DNA of 51,722 nucleotides from SIG223 sp964442785 (lineage in GTDB: Bacteria; Bacillota_I; Bacilli_A; RFN20; DUOF01), in contig CAYTZW010000004.1 of the NCBI GenBank assembly GCA_964442785.1, positions 1 through 51,722 of the forward strand, in the 5' to 3' direction. The notes under the pieces were generated by a model. The model had not been told where the DNA came from. It ran no database searches and saw only the letters and a list, made by a program, of their open reading frames with translations. Each line of letters opens with the position of its first letter. Position 1 is the first letter of the stretch. A program made the position numbers and the translations under genes. Positions 26,129 to 34,236 of the stretch are shown piece after piece.

Positions 26129-26483
26129 TTACACTTCCTTTTTTTGTTTTAAAACCTTCACAAAGAACAATAGATACTTTATTGACTAAATACCCACATA
26201 AAGCACAAATAACATTCATAATTTTAGGATAAATAGCACAACAAGCAAAAGTAATTGCTAACATAATATACCTAATTCTTTTACAAGTAGAGTAACGGCT
26301 AGATTTAATAACGAAAGGTTGATTTAAACTAAATCTAATAAGTAAAAAATCAACAATTCCAACTACCCCACCAACTAACCAACCTAGAATAAATTGGAAA
26401 TGAGGATAGCTAAATACAAAAATAAATAGACCTATAACTATTAATAAAATAATATTTACAATATCTATTTTCTTAAATCCCAT
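26106..26483 (-). CDS. atpI: AtpI-like ATP synthase accessory membrane protein
   Basis: 125-aa hydrophobic protein in the position of AtpI, directly before atpB. Helices at about 9-27, 31-47, 71-86 and perhaps 90-108 fit the four-helix ATP synthase I chain family. These proteins assist c-ring assembly and perhaps Mg2+ supply. Sequence conservation is low in the family, so the call rests on topology and position between atpZ and atpB. The C-terminal tail is charged (KTKKGSVNENDYAK). Confidence 0.8.
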   Translation of the reverse strand: MGFKKIDIVNIILLIVIGLFIFVFSYPHFQFILGWLVGGVVGIVDFLLIRFSLNQPFVIKSSRYSTCKRIRYIMLAITFACCAIYPKIMNVICALCGYLVNKVSIVLCEGFKTKKGSVNENDYAK

Positions 26484-26683
26484 CTAGTTTTCACCCCAAA
26501 TCTATACAAAATTCCAAAGGCACAGCCAATGGCAAGAATAGTAAACGTAATCGTTCCAAATGGAGAAATATTCATTTTTTTGTCTATATAAACTCCTAAT
26601 AAAATAGGAAAGACAAGAGAAATGACTACTTCTAATCCTAATTCCAAAGCATAAGCAATACTTCTTCTATCAGAACCATTCAT
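26465..26683 (-). CDS. atpZ: AtpZ/AtpI family protein, first gene of the atp operon
   Basis: 72-aa protein with two helices (about 10-31 and 42-60). The motif GLEVVISLVFPILLGVYIDKKM and the following G-x-GxxFGI-like pattern are typical of the AtpZ (ATPase gene 1) family. AtpZ with AtpI forms a complex implicated in magnesium or calcium transport and c-ring assembly. It overlaps atpI by 19 bp. The ribosome-binding site is AGGAGTGG. Confidence 0.88.
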   Translation of the reverse strand: MNGSDRRSIAYALELGLEVVISLVFPILLGVYIDKKMNISPFGTITFTILAIGCAFGILYRFGVKTRWDLRK

Positions 26684-26706
26684 TTAACCACTCCTACTTG
26701 CCTATT

Positions 26707-26715
26707 ATTTTAGCA
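26707..26715 (-). promoter_or_regulatory. extended -10 element of the atp operon
   Basis: The minus strand has TGCTAAAAT about 25 bp before the atpZ start, with a TG extension one base before a near-consensus -10. No good -35 is visible at 17 bp. Confidence 0.45.
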
Positions 26716-26753
26716 TTAAATAAACAATATATCTATTTAATTTTTTATTAAAA

Positions 26754-27149
26754 TTACTGAAAATACTTAGAAAAGAAAAATTGAACTCTTACAGGAGTGG
26801 TATCACAGCTGTTTTTTCTTAAATCTCCTGATACTCTTTTACCTTTTCCTTCTCCAATATAAACAACGATTTTTTCATTTTCATACTTTGCAATACAATT
26901 ATCACAAACATTAAAACTACTCAAATTATCAATAATAACTTCTTTATGATAAGAACTATCAACATTAAACGCTAATAGTTCATATTTATTAATCAAACTT
27001 TCTTTTACTTTATAAATTTGCAAAATATCAGAAGTTGAATTAGATGAAGCAACAACTTCATATTTGTAGGAAAAATCATTAGAAGATTGATTAGAAATAC
27101 CTACTACACTAAAAAAAGTAACAACAAACAAAGATAAAAACTTTTTCAT
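26754..27149 (-). CDS. secreted hypothetical protein
   Basis: 131-aa exported protein that I do not recognise. The start is the ATG at 27149 behind AAGGGTG; an in-frame GTG three codons earlier overlaps that ribosome-binding site. A signal peptide (MKKFLSLFVVTFFSVVGISNQ) is cleaved around residues 18-20 or acts as an anchor. The mature part is Ser/Asn/Lys-rich with one C-x-x-C pair (CDNC) and a further Cys near the end (NSCDTT). It sits between prmC and the atp operon, near where Bacillus carries spoIIR, but it lacks the SpoIIR sequence features, so I do not call it that. Confidence 0.7.
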   Translation of the reverse strand: MKKFLSLFVVTFFSVVGISNQSSNDFSYKYEVVASSNSTSDILQIYKVKESLINKYELLAFNVDSSYHKEVIIDNLSSFNVCDNCIAKYENEKIVVYIGEGKGKRVSGDLRKNSCDTTPVRVQFFFSKYFQ

Positions 27150-27189
27150 TTTTTTCACCCTTGTTAAATTGTTACCTTCTATTTATTTT

Positions 27190-28014
27190 TTATGCAAATT
27201 TTATAACAACCATTCTGTCATTGCCGTCTAAATCTTCAAAGAAAGAACATTTCACTTTATTTCCTAGAATATCCACAATTAATTTAGCCATTTTTTCTTT
27301 TTGGTCATATCCTATTTCAAAAACGATAACACCTTTAGGATTTAAAACTTGCAAACAATTTTCTAAGATGTTTCGATAAAATTTCAAGCCGTCTTCTCCT
27401 GCAAACAAAGCCAAAGAAGGCTCATATTTAACTCTTTTATCTAAAGGATAATTTTCATTTATATAAGGTGGATTAGAAATAATCATATCAACCTTTATTT
27501 GTCTATCAATAAGAGGTTTTAATAAATCTCCTTGTAATAATTCAACATCTAAATCAAGTCTTTCTTTATTAATAGAAGCAACTTCTAAAGCTTTTTCACT
27601 AATATCGGTGGCAATAACTCTTTTATTAGGATAGGTTTTCTTGACTGTTAAACCAATAACCCCACTTCCACAACCAATATCAGCAATAGTATTAATGTTA
27701 TCATCAATATTTTCAAAAGCTTTTAATAATACTTCTTCTGTAGCAAAACGTGGTATTAAAACTCTTTCATCAACATAAAACAATTCATCTAAAAAATAAC
27801 TTTCTTTCGTTATATATTGAACAGGTCTTCCTTTTAAATACTCGCTACAATAATTTTTGATAATGCTAGCATCAATTTCATTGATTTCACTATCTAAACA
27901 TAAAGCAAAGTCTTTTTTTAAAACGTAGGAAAAAAGAATTTTGATAGCACTTAATTCATCATCATTATCATTGATTACCTTTTTAATGTTTAAAAATAAA
28001 TCTCTACCTAGCAT
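27190..28014 (-). CDS. prmC: release factor glutamine methyltransferase PrmC
   Basis: SAM-dependent methyltransferase that modifies the GGQ glutamine of RF1 and RF2. 274 aa: N-terminal helical bundle (1-75), then a Rossmann domain with ADIGCGSGVIG (111-121) for SAM and the catalytic NPPY at 181-184. Its start codon shares its A with the stop codon of prfA (TAATG), giving tight coupling with one of its substrates. The other substrate gene, prfB, lies at 12.3-13.4 kb. Confidence 0.97.
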   Translation of the reverse strand: MLGRDLFLNIKKVINDNDDELSAIKILFSYVLKKDFALCLDSEINEIDASIIKNYCSEYLKGRPVQYITKESYFLDELFYVDERVLIPRFATEEVLLKAFENIDDNINTIADIGCGSGVIGLTVKKTYPNKRVIATDISEKALEVASINKERLDLDVELLQGDLLKPLIDRQIKVDMIISNPPYINENYPLDKRVKYEPSLALFAGEDGLKFYRNILENCLQVLNPKGVIVFEIGYDQKEKMAKLIVDILGNKVKCSFFEDLDGNDRMVVIKFA

Positions 28015-29090
28015 TATAAACCAGACCCTTCTAATTTTAATTTTTGGTCTTCATTAATAAGGCTATCAATAATAGGATCTAAATCTCCGTCCATTACATA
28101 TTCCAAAGACTGTAAAGTTAACCCAATTCTATGGTCAGTAACCCTGTTTTGAGGATAGTTGTAAGTTCTGATTTTTTCGGCTCTATCTCCAGTACCAATT
28201 TTACTTCTTCTTTCATCGCCTCTAGCTTTTTCGTTATCACTTAAAATCTTGTCATAGATTTTAGTTTTCAAAACTAGCATTGCTTGAGCTTTGTTCTCAA
28301 TTTGACTTCTTCCGTCTTGACAAGTAACTACAATTCCGGTTGGAAAGTGAGTTATTCTTACCGCTGAATCGGTTTTATTGATATGTTGTCCTCCAGCACC
28401 ACTAGACCTATAAGTATCAATTCTTATATCTGCCTCTTTAATTTCAACATCAACTTCATCTGCTTCAGGCATAACAATAACGGTTGCCGTAGAGGTTTGT
28501 ATTCTTCCTTGTGATTCTGTCTTAGGTACTCTTTGAACTCGATGAGCCCCAGATTCATATTTCATTTTTGAATAAACCATATCTCCTTTTAAAGAGAAAG
28601 AAATTAACGCAAAACCTCCTCTTTCTGAAGGATAAGATTCTAATATTTCTAATTTCCAACCATTTTTTTCAGCATAATAAGTGTACATTCTAAATAAATC
28701 ACCTGCAAAAATATTAGCCTCATCGCCACCAGCGGCTCCCCTTATTTCAACAATAACGTTCTTACTATCATTAGGATCAGAAGGTAATAAAAGAATTTTT
28801 AATTTTTCTTCCAATTCTTCTTTTTTTGCTTCAGAAGTAGCTAATATTTCTAAAGCCATATTTACGATATCAACATCAGGTTCTTCTTTTAATATTTCGG
28901 CTTCTTCTTCTTGTTTTAAAACATTTTTATATTCTTGATATACTTCAACAGTTCCTTTTAAACTAGCCGCTTCCTTAGCAATTTCGGTATATTTTTTGAT
29001 ATCAGAAAACAAAGAAGGGTCTAACATCTTCTCATTTAACTCATTATAACGATGTTCGATAGCGTCTAATCTGTCAAACATTTTATCCAT
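28014..29090 (-). CDS. prfA: peptide chain release factor 1
   Basis: Releases peptides at UAA and UAG. 358 aa from the ATG at 29090 (MDKMFDRLDAIEHRYNEL), which has AGGAGAG upstream; a longer frame starting at 29165 would overlap tdk and is not needed. The PxT stop-recognition tripeptide is PKT here (in RVPKTESQGR) and the catalytic GGQ is in SGAGGQHINK. The order tdk-prfA-prmC is the Bacillus order, and all three appear to form one transcription unit. Confidence 0.98.
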   Translation of the reverse strand: MDKMFDRLDAIEHRYNELNEKMLDPSLFSDIKKYTEIAKEAASLKGTVEVYQEYKNVLKQEEEAEILKEEPDVDIVNMALEILATSEAKKEELEEKLKILLLPSDPNDSKNVIVEIRGAAGGDEANIFAGDLFRMYTYYAEKNGWKLEILESYPSERGGFALISFSLKGDMVYSKMKYESGAHRVQRVPKTESQGRIQTSTATVIVMPEADEVDVEIKEADIRIDTYRSSGAGGQHINKTDSAVRITHFPTGIVVTCQDGRSQIENKAQAMLVLKTKIYDKILSDNEKARGDERRSKIGTGDRAEKIRTYNYPQNRVTDHRIGLTLQSLEYVMDGDLDPIIDSLINEDQKLKLEGSGL

Positions 29091-29091
29091 T

Positions 29092-29655
29092 TTAATCTCT
29101 CCTTTTACTATGGCATCGACGACACCTAGCAGTATATTTATCTTGTGCAGCAACATCAACGACATCAGTATTTGATAAATCTATTTTTTCACTTCTTGTC
29201 GCAGGAGCTCCACATTTAGTACATACAGCAGTTAACTTAGTTACAAACTCAGCACAAGCCAACAAATATGGCATTGGTCCAAAAGGCTTTCCTTTATAAT
29301 CCATATCAAGACCTGCAACAATAACTCTTATTCCTTTATCAGCTAAATCATTACAAACATCAACAATTCCTTCATCAAAAAACTGAACTTCATCAATCGC
29401 CACAGCATCAATATCTTTATTAATATATTTACAAATTTCGCTAGAAGAAGAAATACTATAACATTTTGTTTTATTACCATTATGAGTAACAACTTCATCT
29501 TCACTATAACGATTATCTATTGAAGGTTTAAAAATAAGAACATTTTGTTTTGCAAAAAGCAAAGTATTTATTCTCCTAATTAATTCTTCTGATTTACCTG
29601 CAAACATACTTCCACAAATAACTTCAATCCAACCTTTATTATATAAATGGTACAT
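29092..29655 (-). CDS. tdk: thymidine kinase (type II)
   Basis: Salvage enzyme phosphorylating thymidine to dTMP. 187 aa from the ATG at 29655, preceded by GGAGGGG; the upstream in-frame GTG lies before the ribosome-binding site. P-loop GSMFAGKS at 15-22, DEVQFF as Walker B and catalytic Glu region, and two zinc-binding CxxC pairs (CTKC and CRRC). The stop codon lies within a few bases of the prfA start, and the last codons contain the prfA Shine-Dalgarno, so the genes are coupled. Confidence 0.97.
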   Translation of the reverse strand: MYHLYNKGWIEVICGSMFAGKSEELIRRINTLLFAKQNVLIFKPSIDNRYSEDEVVTHNGNKTKCYSISSSSEICKYINKDIDAVAIDEVQFFDEGIVDVCNDLADKGIRVIVAGLDMDYKGKPFGPMPYLLACAEFVTKLTAVCTKCGAPATRSEKIDLSNTDVVDVAAQDKYTARCRRCHSKRRD

Positions 29656-29710
29656 TAATTTCCCCTCCAACACCAAAAATTATAACATTTTTTAATATTG
29701 TTTACTAGAA

Positions 29711-29735
29711 ATAAAAAAAGACCTTGTGGTCTATT
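29711..29735 (-). terminator. terminator of rpmE
   Basis: AGACC/GGTCT with a 4-nt loop (29719-29723 with 29728-29732) is followed by seven T on the minus strand, right at the rpmE stop. It separates rpmE from tdk. Confidence 0.85.
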
Positions 29736-29948
29736 TTATTTGCTAGATGTTTTATTCCATTTTTTCAAGAATTTATCTACTCTACCATCAGCAGAGTGAT
29801 GTCTATTCTTTCCTGTAAAAAATGGATGGCAATTAGAACAGGAATCAACACGAATTTCTGTAGCAGTTGAACCAGTTTCGAATTCAGCTCCACAAGTTAC
29901 ACATTTAACAGTAACTTTATGATATGCTGGGTGAATATCTTTTTTCAT
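29736..29948 (-). CDS. rpmE: 50S ribosomal protein L31, zinc-binding type
   Basis: Ribosomal large-subunit protein, 70 aa. The four zinc-ligand cysteines are C16, C19, C37 and C40 (CVTC and CSNC), so this is the zinc-containing form. The family motif HPFFTGKNRHHSADGRVDKF is intact. In Bacillus the zinc form is replaced by a Cys-free paralog under zinc limitation; no such paralog is seen in the window. Synteny with tdk and prfA is conserved. Confidence 0.97.
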   Translation of the reverse strand: MKKDIHPAYHKVTVKCVTCGAEFETGSTATEIRVDSCSNCHPFFTGKNRHHSADGRVDKFLKKWNKTSSK

Positions 29949-29959
29949 TGCAATCTCTC

Positions 29960-29995
29960 CTTCCGCCTTGAACTATTCTTTCCGTTCAAAGTAAG
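29960..29995 (-). promoter_or_regulatory. hairpin in the rpmE 5' leader, candidate L31 leader
   Basis: TTGAAC/GTTCAA (29968-29973 with 29984-29989) forms a stem in the leader about 20-40 nt before the rpmE start, just before AAGGAGAG. L31 mRNA leaders with autoregulatory roles are known in Bacillota; I cannot match the consensus, so this is a candidate only. Confidence 0.35.
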
Positions 29996-30212
29996 TTCTT
30001 GAATATGTTAACACATTAATAATTTTCTTTCAATAAAATATTTTTAGTTTCACTCATTTGTTTAAAACTTCTTAATTCTTTTATTTATTTAAACAATATT
30101 TACTTTTAATTAAATATCATATACTAATCAATAATCTTTTCCACAAATAAAGGTTTTATCATTTCTTAAAAATATGTTTTATTTTAAAATACCACCAAAG
30201 AGGTGACTATTA

Positions 30213-30956
30213 ATGTCTGAAACATTAAAAAAACAATACGAAAGATTAAAAAAATTACAAAAGGTTGAGAATATTCGTGAACAACTTATTTCCAATAAAA
30301 TTGACAATTCTGTTCTTGAAGATTTTTCAGGAAAACACGGTTCTCAACAAGTTAATACTTGGTATATTGAGAAATTAAATGAAGAATTACACGAAGAAAG
30401 GGAAGCCTTTGATATTTCTTTATATGACTATGTTCATTTATACAAAAAAAGGTTAAATGAATATACTGTATATAATTGGGAAGTTTCTGTTGAAGAAGAT
30501 AAAGACCAAAATATCGGCTACATTTACCATTTATACCTATCAGAAATAGAAATAAGCGGTACTGTCATTAACACATTAGAACTTCTTAATACCAAAAAAT
30601 ATGCTATGCAAGTTGTCAATGGAAATTTTACAATAGATACTATCAAAAACTTTGATATATACGACCAATCAAAATTTAGACTTGCCGATTTCAGCAAAAA
30701 CAATGTTGAATTTAATGAACCACATCTTCTTAAAGATGATGAAAATTTAAAGAAAGCCTTAAAAAAAATAGATGATGAAATATGGGATATGATAGAACAA
30801 AATAGGCTTAATCTTATCGAAGAAAAAATAAAAGGAAAACAAAACAGAAAAGCAATGTTAAAAGAAGAAGTTTTAAAATTAGATTATGAAATTTCAAGTA
30901 TGAAAAAACACTATGAAGAAGTAGCAAATAATATAAAAAAGGGAAAAAAATATTAA
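30213..30956 (+). CDS. hypothetical coiled-coil protein
   Basis: 247-aa soluble protein that I do not recognise. It starts with an amphipathic, charged helix (SETLKKQYERLKKLQKVENIREQ) and ends in another coiled-coil-prone segment (about 190-240, ending KKGKKY). The middle (80-150) has alternating hydrophobic residues suggesting a beta-rich domain. AGAGGTG precedes the ATG. It is followed 2 bp later by a second unknown gene, and both end at one terminator, so the two are a unit. No membrane segment or signal peptide. It might be a scaffolding or regulatory pair, but nothing in the sequence settles this. Confidence 0.75.
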   Translation: MSETLKKQYERLKKLQKVENIREQLISNKIDNSVLEDFSGKHGSQQVNTWYIEKLNEELHEEREAFDISLYDYVHLYKKRLNEYTVYNWEVSVEEDKDQNIGYIYHLYLSEIEISGTVINTLELLNTKKYAMQVVNGNFTIDTIKNFDIYDQSKFRLADFSKNNVEFNEPHLLKDDENLKKALKKIDDEIWDMIEQNRLNLIEEKIKGKQNRKAMLKEEVLKLDYEISSMKKHYEEVANNIKKGKKY

Positions 30957-30958
30957 TT

Positions 30959-31381
30959 ATGACAGCAAATGAATATAAAAATTTAATGGACTTAATGGTT
31001 CAAATTAAGAATATTCAATTATCATCAGCAGTAAATAGCGTTCAATCTCACACTTTAGAACTATTGAAATGTTATATGGAATTTAACTGCAAATTTTTAG
31101 AAATAGATTTTAAAAAAATCACTTCTACCGAGGCCAATGCGTTATATAAAAATGCTTATTATTTAAAAACAATGATATCAGAAGGTATTTATTCTATTGC
31201 TTTCAATGAAGCAGCAGCATATTCTTCTACTACTGCTACTGATTGTAAATTAATACTTGAAGAATTAAAAGAAAACTTAAATAAAATAATTTCTAAGTTG
31301 GAAAACTGCCCTTATCTTTATTATCCTTTTAAAACAGAAAGACTAAAATTTGAAAATTCTTTAGACAATAATAAAAGATAA
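30959..31381 (+). CDS. hypothetical helical protein, partner of the upstream gene
   Basis: 140-aa acidic, mostly helical protein with no family that I recognise. Begins MTANEYKNLMDLMVQIKNIQLSSAVNSVQ; has two Cys (in LKCYMEFNCKF) and further Cys at DCKLI and NCPYL. The start overlaps the ribosome-binding region of the upstream gene's end (2-bp gap), so the two are almost certainly translated together. It is followed by a strong hairpin terminator. Confidence 0.7.
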   Translation: MTANEYKNLMDLMVQIKNIQLSSAVNSVQSHTLELLKCYMEFNCKFLEIDFKKITSTEANALYKNAYYLKTMISEGIYSIAFNEAAAYSSTTATDCKLILEELKENLNKIISKLENCPYLYYPFKTERLKFENSLDNNKR

Positions 31382-31383
31382 TT

Positions 31384-31413
31384 AAAAAGTGCTAAATTTG
31401 GCACTTTTTATTT
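31384..31413. terminator. terminator after the unknown gene pair
   Basis: AAAAAGTGC/GCACTTTTT (31384-31392 with 31401-31409) with an 8-nt loop and a T-rich tail on the plus strand; the A-run on the other side lets it serve the convergent GNAT gene too. Confidence 0.85.
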
Positions 31414-31439
31414 TATAAAAACTTATCTTATCTAATAAT

Positions 31440-31922
31440 TTAGAGTTTTTTAAATAAGGATAACATTCTATTTTGATATCCTTGTTTATAGTAAAAACTT
31501 TTAGCGGTTTCATTTGGAGCAAAAACTTCGATTTGAACATACTTACAGCCTATTGATATAAAATATTTTTCTAAAGTGTCTAACAAACTAGTTCCTATTC
31601 CTTTACTTCTAGCATTTTTACTAACTACAAGTTCTGCGACAAGAGCTTTTTTAGGACAAGCATAATCCAGTTTATCTCTTTTATCATAACTTTGAACAAA
31701 TCCTGCAATCATTCCAATAACCTTTTCATTTTCTATTGCCACATAAACTTTTCCTTCATTTTTCTTACAATCTTCTATCATATATTCAAAATACTTTTCT
31801 CGATATTCTTTTGAAATAATATTCAATTTAAAGTTATCAATTTCAACTATGTATTCTTGTAATTCTACAAGTAAGTCTTTTACTTCTTCATAATATCTTT
31901 CATTTATTTCTTTTATTTCCAT
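31440..31922 (-). CDS. GNAT-family N-acetyltransferase
   Basis: Acetyl-CoA-dependent acetyltransferase of unknown substrate, 160 aa from the second ATG at 31922, which has AGGAAG at 7 nt; the first ATG is too close to it. Motif A, the acetyl-CoA pyrophosphate loop, is ELVVSKNARSKGIGTSLL, with R/Q-x-x-G-x-G/A as RSKGIG. The C-terminal part ends NETAKSFYYKQGYQNRM, typical of motif B. It lies between an unknown gene pair and plsC without a clear operon. Confidence 0.92.
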   Translation of the reverse strand: MEIKEINERYYEEVKDLLVELQEYIVEIDNFKLNIISKEYREKYFEYMIEDCKKNEGKVYVAIENEKVIGMIAGFVQSYDKRDKLDYACPKKALVAELVVSKNARSKGIGTSLLDTLEKYFISIGCKYVQIEVFAPNETAKSFYYKQGYQNRMLSLFKKL

Positions 31923-31954
31923 TTTCATACTTCCTTTTTTCTAATAAAAAGATA

Positions 31955-31988
31955 AAAAGTGCTAAAATATATTATTTCAGCACTGATA
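31955..31988 (-). terminator. terminator of plsC
   Basis: AGTGCT/AGCACT (31959-31964 with 31979-31984), extended by A/T pairs, is followed by TTTTTATCTTTTT on the minus strand, just past the plsC stop. Confidence 0.75.
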
Positions 31989-31993
31989 AAACA

Positions 31994-32713
31994 TTAGATT
32001 TCTTTTATTTTATTTTCCATTAAATCGTGAACTTGTTGAGAAAGTTCAATACTTGTCAATTCTTGATATTCATTAGGTTTTATAGCTTTTAAAACTTCTA
32101 TCTTAATTAAATAGTTTTTCTTAATTGAAGAACTTAAAATATCTTTACTTCCTTTTATAACAATAGGAGCAATAGTACTATTTGTGTCCATAGCGGTTTT
32201 AAAAGTTCCAGCTTTAAAATCTAATAATGAGTATGAATTGCTTTTGTTACGTGTTCCTTCTGGAAAAATAGCTACACATTGATTTTCATTCAATAAGTTT
32301 TTGGCAGTATTAATTACTGTTAAAGATTGTCTTAAATTATTTCTATCTAGGAATAAAACATCAATTAAGCGACAAAATTTTCCAATAAAAGGTTGTGAAG
32401 CCGTTTCTTGTTTAGCTACAAAAATAATAGGTTTGTCGACAATTAAGGCTAATATTAAAGCATCTGTATATGAATTATGATTTGGAACAATTAATACTTT
32501 ATCTTCTCCTTCAATATTTTCTAATCCTGTAACTTCAATTTTAACTTTTAGTAAAGACATCAAAGTATTTATTTTTTTTCTAGCGTAGTTATATCTATAT
32601 TCAAAAGAATATTTATCTTTATGTTTTATTAATTTGTTTATCTTGGGATAAGTAAACATTAAATAAATTCCACAGAACAAATATGACCTGAAAAATTTAA
32701 TGATATGGCCCAT
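31994..32713 (-). CDS. plsC: 1-acyl-sn-glycerol-3-phosphate acyltransferase
   Basis: Membrane-associated enzyme that acylates lysophosphatidic acid to phosphatidic acid in phospholipid synthesis. 239 aa. An N-terminal hydrophobic segment (about 4-20) tethers it to the membrane. Catalytic HX4D motif is NHNSYTDAL, and FPEGTRNKS is the glycerophosphate-binding motif. The protein ends in a Lys/Glu-rich helix. Flanked by the GNAT gene and a small OB-fold protein, apparently with its own promoter. Confidence 0.95.
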   Translation of the reverse strand: MGHIIKFFRSYLFCGIYLMFTYPKINKLIKHKDKYSFEYRYNYARKKINTLMSLLKVKIEVTGLENIEGEDKVLIVPNHNSYTDALILALIVDKPIIFVAKQETASQPFIGKFCRLIDVLFLDRNNLRQSLTVINTAKNLLNENQCVAIFPEGTRNKSNSYSLLDFKAGTFKTAMDTNSTIAPIVIKGSKDILSSSIKKNYLIKIEVLKAIKPNEYQELTSIELSQQVHDLMENKIKEI

Positions 32714-32759
32714 ATAAAATCACTCCTATAGCATATACATTCTAACAAAAAGTTATCAA

Positions 32760-33041
32760 TTATGCACTTATTTTTTTATTTGTCCGCTGAATTAAAGAAA
32801 ATTCATCAACTTTTATAACAAAATCATTAGCTTTTTTTACTATTTTTCCTTTAATCAAAATAACATCGTCCTTATTAATGTATGCACTAAGATAAGAATA
32901 CATACCTTTCCAAGTTTCACAAACAAAGTAATCTTCCTCTAAACTTTCTTCTTTACAAGTTCTGTTAACTTTTAAAACAAAAGAGTTATTAACAACATCA
33001 ACATCACATACCTTTCCTACTAAAATTATCAAATTATTCAT
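32760..33041 (-). CDS. small OB-fold, SSB-like protein
   Basis: 93 aa from the second ATG (33041), which lies 5 nt behind GAGGTG. The sequence NNLIILVGKVCDVDVVNNSFVLKV, followed by ETWKGMYSYLSAYINKDDVILIKGKI, follows the single-stranded DNA-binding OB-fold pattern (beta strands around a W and a KGxI turn). It is too short to be the replicative Ssb and lacks the acidic C-terminal tail that recruits partners. A competence or plasmid-type SSB-related protein is possible. The true ssb gene is presumably elsewhere. Confidence 0.65.
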   Translation of the reverse strand: MNNLIILVGKVCDVDVVNNSFVLKVNRTCKEESLEEDYFVCETWKGMYSYLSAYINKDDVILIKGKIVKKANDFVIKVDEFSLIQRTNKKISA

Positions 33042-33111
33042 CATTTCACCTCAAATATTATTTTAATATAATTTTAAAGAAAATTGGTCTCAACTTTTTC
33101 TTAAAATTTTC

Positions 33112-33140
33112 TTATATAATTCTTAAAAATGTCCATATTA
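33112..33140 (+). promoter_or_regulatory. candidate sigma-G promoter of the ger operon
   Basis: CATATTA (33134-33140) matches the sigma-G -10 CATNNTA. TTATA (33112-33116) fits the -35 GHATR at four of five bases, with a 17-bp spacer. The germination receptor operons of Bacillus are sigma-G dependent. Consensus from memory; the AT-rich background makes chance matches easy. Confidence 0.35.
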
Positions 33141-33156
33141 AACTAAGGTGAGAAAA

Positions 33157-34236
33157 ATGGAAAAACTTAGTAGAAATACCTTTCATTATTTGCTTTTTTT
33201 CTTTTTAAGCTATTATTTTTTTATCAATAGAGTTGTTTTAACTAGGCTTTACTCTTTATATGGAGATAAATGTTACTATGGAATAGTTATTATTAATATT
33301 TTACTTCCTTTACTTTTCTTTTTAAGTAAACCTTTAAATTATGTTAGAAAACGAACTTTAACTTTATTAGCTAGCAAAAGTTATAATATGACCTTATTGT
33401 TTTTAATCAAAATAATGGTTTCCGTTTATCTTATCTTTACTGCAACAATGACTTTACAGATAACAAGTTCCGTATTAGTAACCTTTTATTACAATACTTT
33501 TTCTTTGATTTTTTTAATATTTTCACTTCTTTTAACCGTTTTTTATGTATCCCGAAAAGGACTAATTACTTCAAATGCTCTATCGATAATAATTTTATTT
33601 TATTGTTTGTTTATAAATATTTTTTATATTTTCACAGGAACTAAAATTAGATTTTTCAACTTAATAGGAATTCAATCTAATTTTATTGAAAATCTAAAAA
33701 TTGTTTTAATGTTACTTTTTTATCTTTTTGAATTTGCTCTTTTATTTTTAGTTTCTGATAATATAACGGACAAAATAAACAAAAAAACTTTATTTCTTTT
33801 CATCAGTATTTTTTCCTTATTTGGAATTTATGAAGCAACCGTATTAACAGGAACATTCGGTAACTTATTAACGATAATTCCTTATCCTTACTATGAAAGT
33901 TGGAAAATTGCTGGAATTGAAAGAGTAGCTGAAAATTTAGGCTTTTTACCTTTTATTTACATCTATTTCCTTTGCTTCCAAAGATTATCTTTTTCAACTC
34001 ATATCTTCAATAAAATATGGGCAAATACAAGAAAAATAATAACCTTGGTATTTTTAACAATAATAGGTTTATTTTCTTATCTTTTAGTTTCTAATTACAG
34101 CATTTATATAGATATAATAGATGACCTATTTGACTGTTCTTTAATTCTTATTATCGTTATTTCCTTTTTGTTATTTTTTATCATAAAGAAAGGCAGGAAA
34201 AGAGAAAATGAAGGTATCCGTAGCACAATTAATTAA
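33157..34236 (+). CDS. spore germination receptor subunit B (GerAB-type amino acid permease)
   Basis: Integral membrane subunit of a germinant receptor, 359 aa from the ATG at 33157 (AAGGTGAG upstream; an in-frame GTG is part of it). About ten hydrophobic helices spread over the whole length, as in the GerAB/amino acid-polyamine permease family. Those proteins sense germinants in the spore inner membrane. The sequence is very divergent, so identification rests on topology and on the two following genes, which are clear GerA and GerC types. Its end overlaps gerA by 29 bp. Confidence 0.85.
   Translation: MEKLSRNTFHYLLFFFLSYYFFINRVVLTRLYSLYGDKCYYGIVIINILLPLLFFLSKPLNYVRKRTLTLLASKSYNMTLLFLIKIMVSVYLIFTATMTLQITSSVLVTFYYNTFSLIFLIFSLLLTVFYVSRKGLITSNALSIIILFYCLFINIFYIFTGTKIRFFNLIGIQSNFIENLKIVLMLLFYLFEFALLFLVSDNITDKINKKTLFLFISIFSLFGIYEATVLTGTFGNLLTIIPYPYYESWKIAGIERVAENLGFLPFIYIYFLCFQRLSFSTHIFNKIWANTRKIITLVFLTIIGLFSYLLVSNYSIYIDIIDDLFDCSLILIIVISFLLFFIIKKGRKRENEGIRSTIN

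Noticed and set aside
26754..27149. SpoIIR, because of its position between prmC and the atp operon
   Set aside because: The sequence has a signal peptide but none of the conserved SpoIIR features that I know, and it is shorter.
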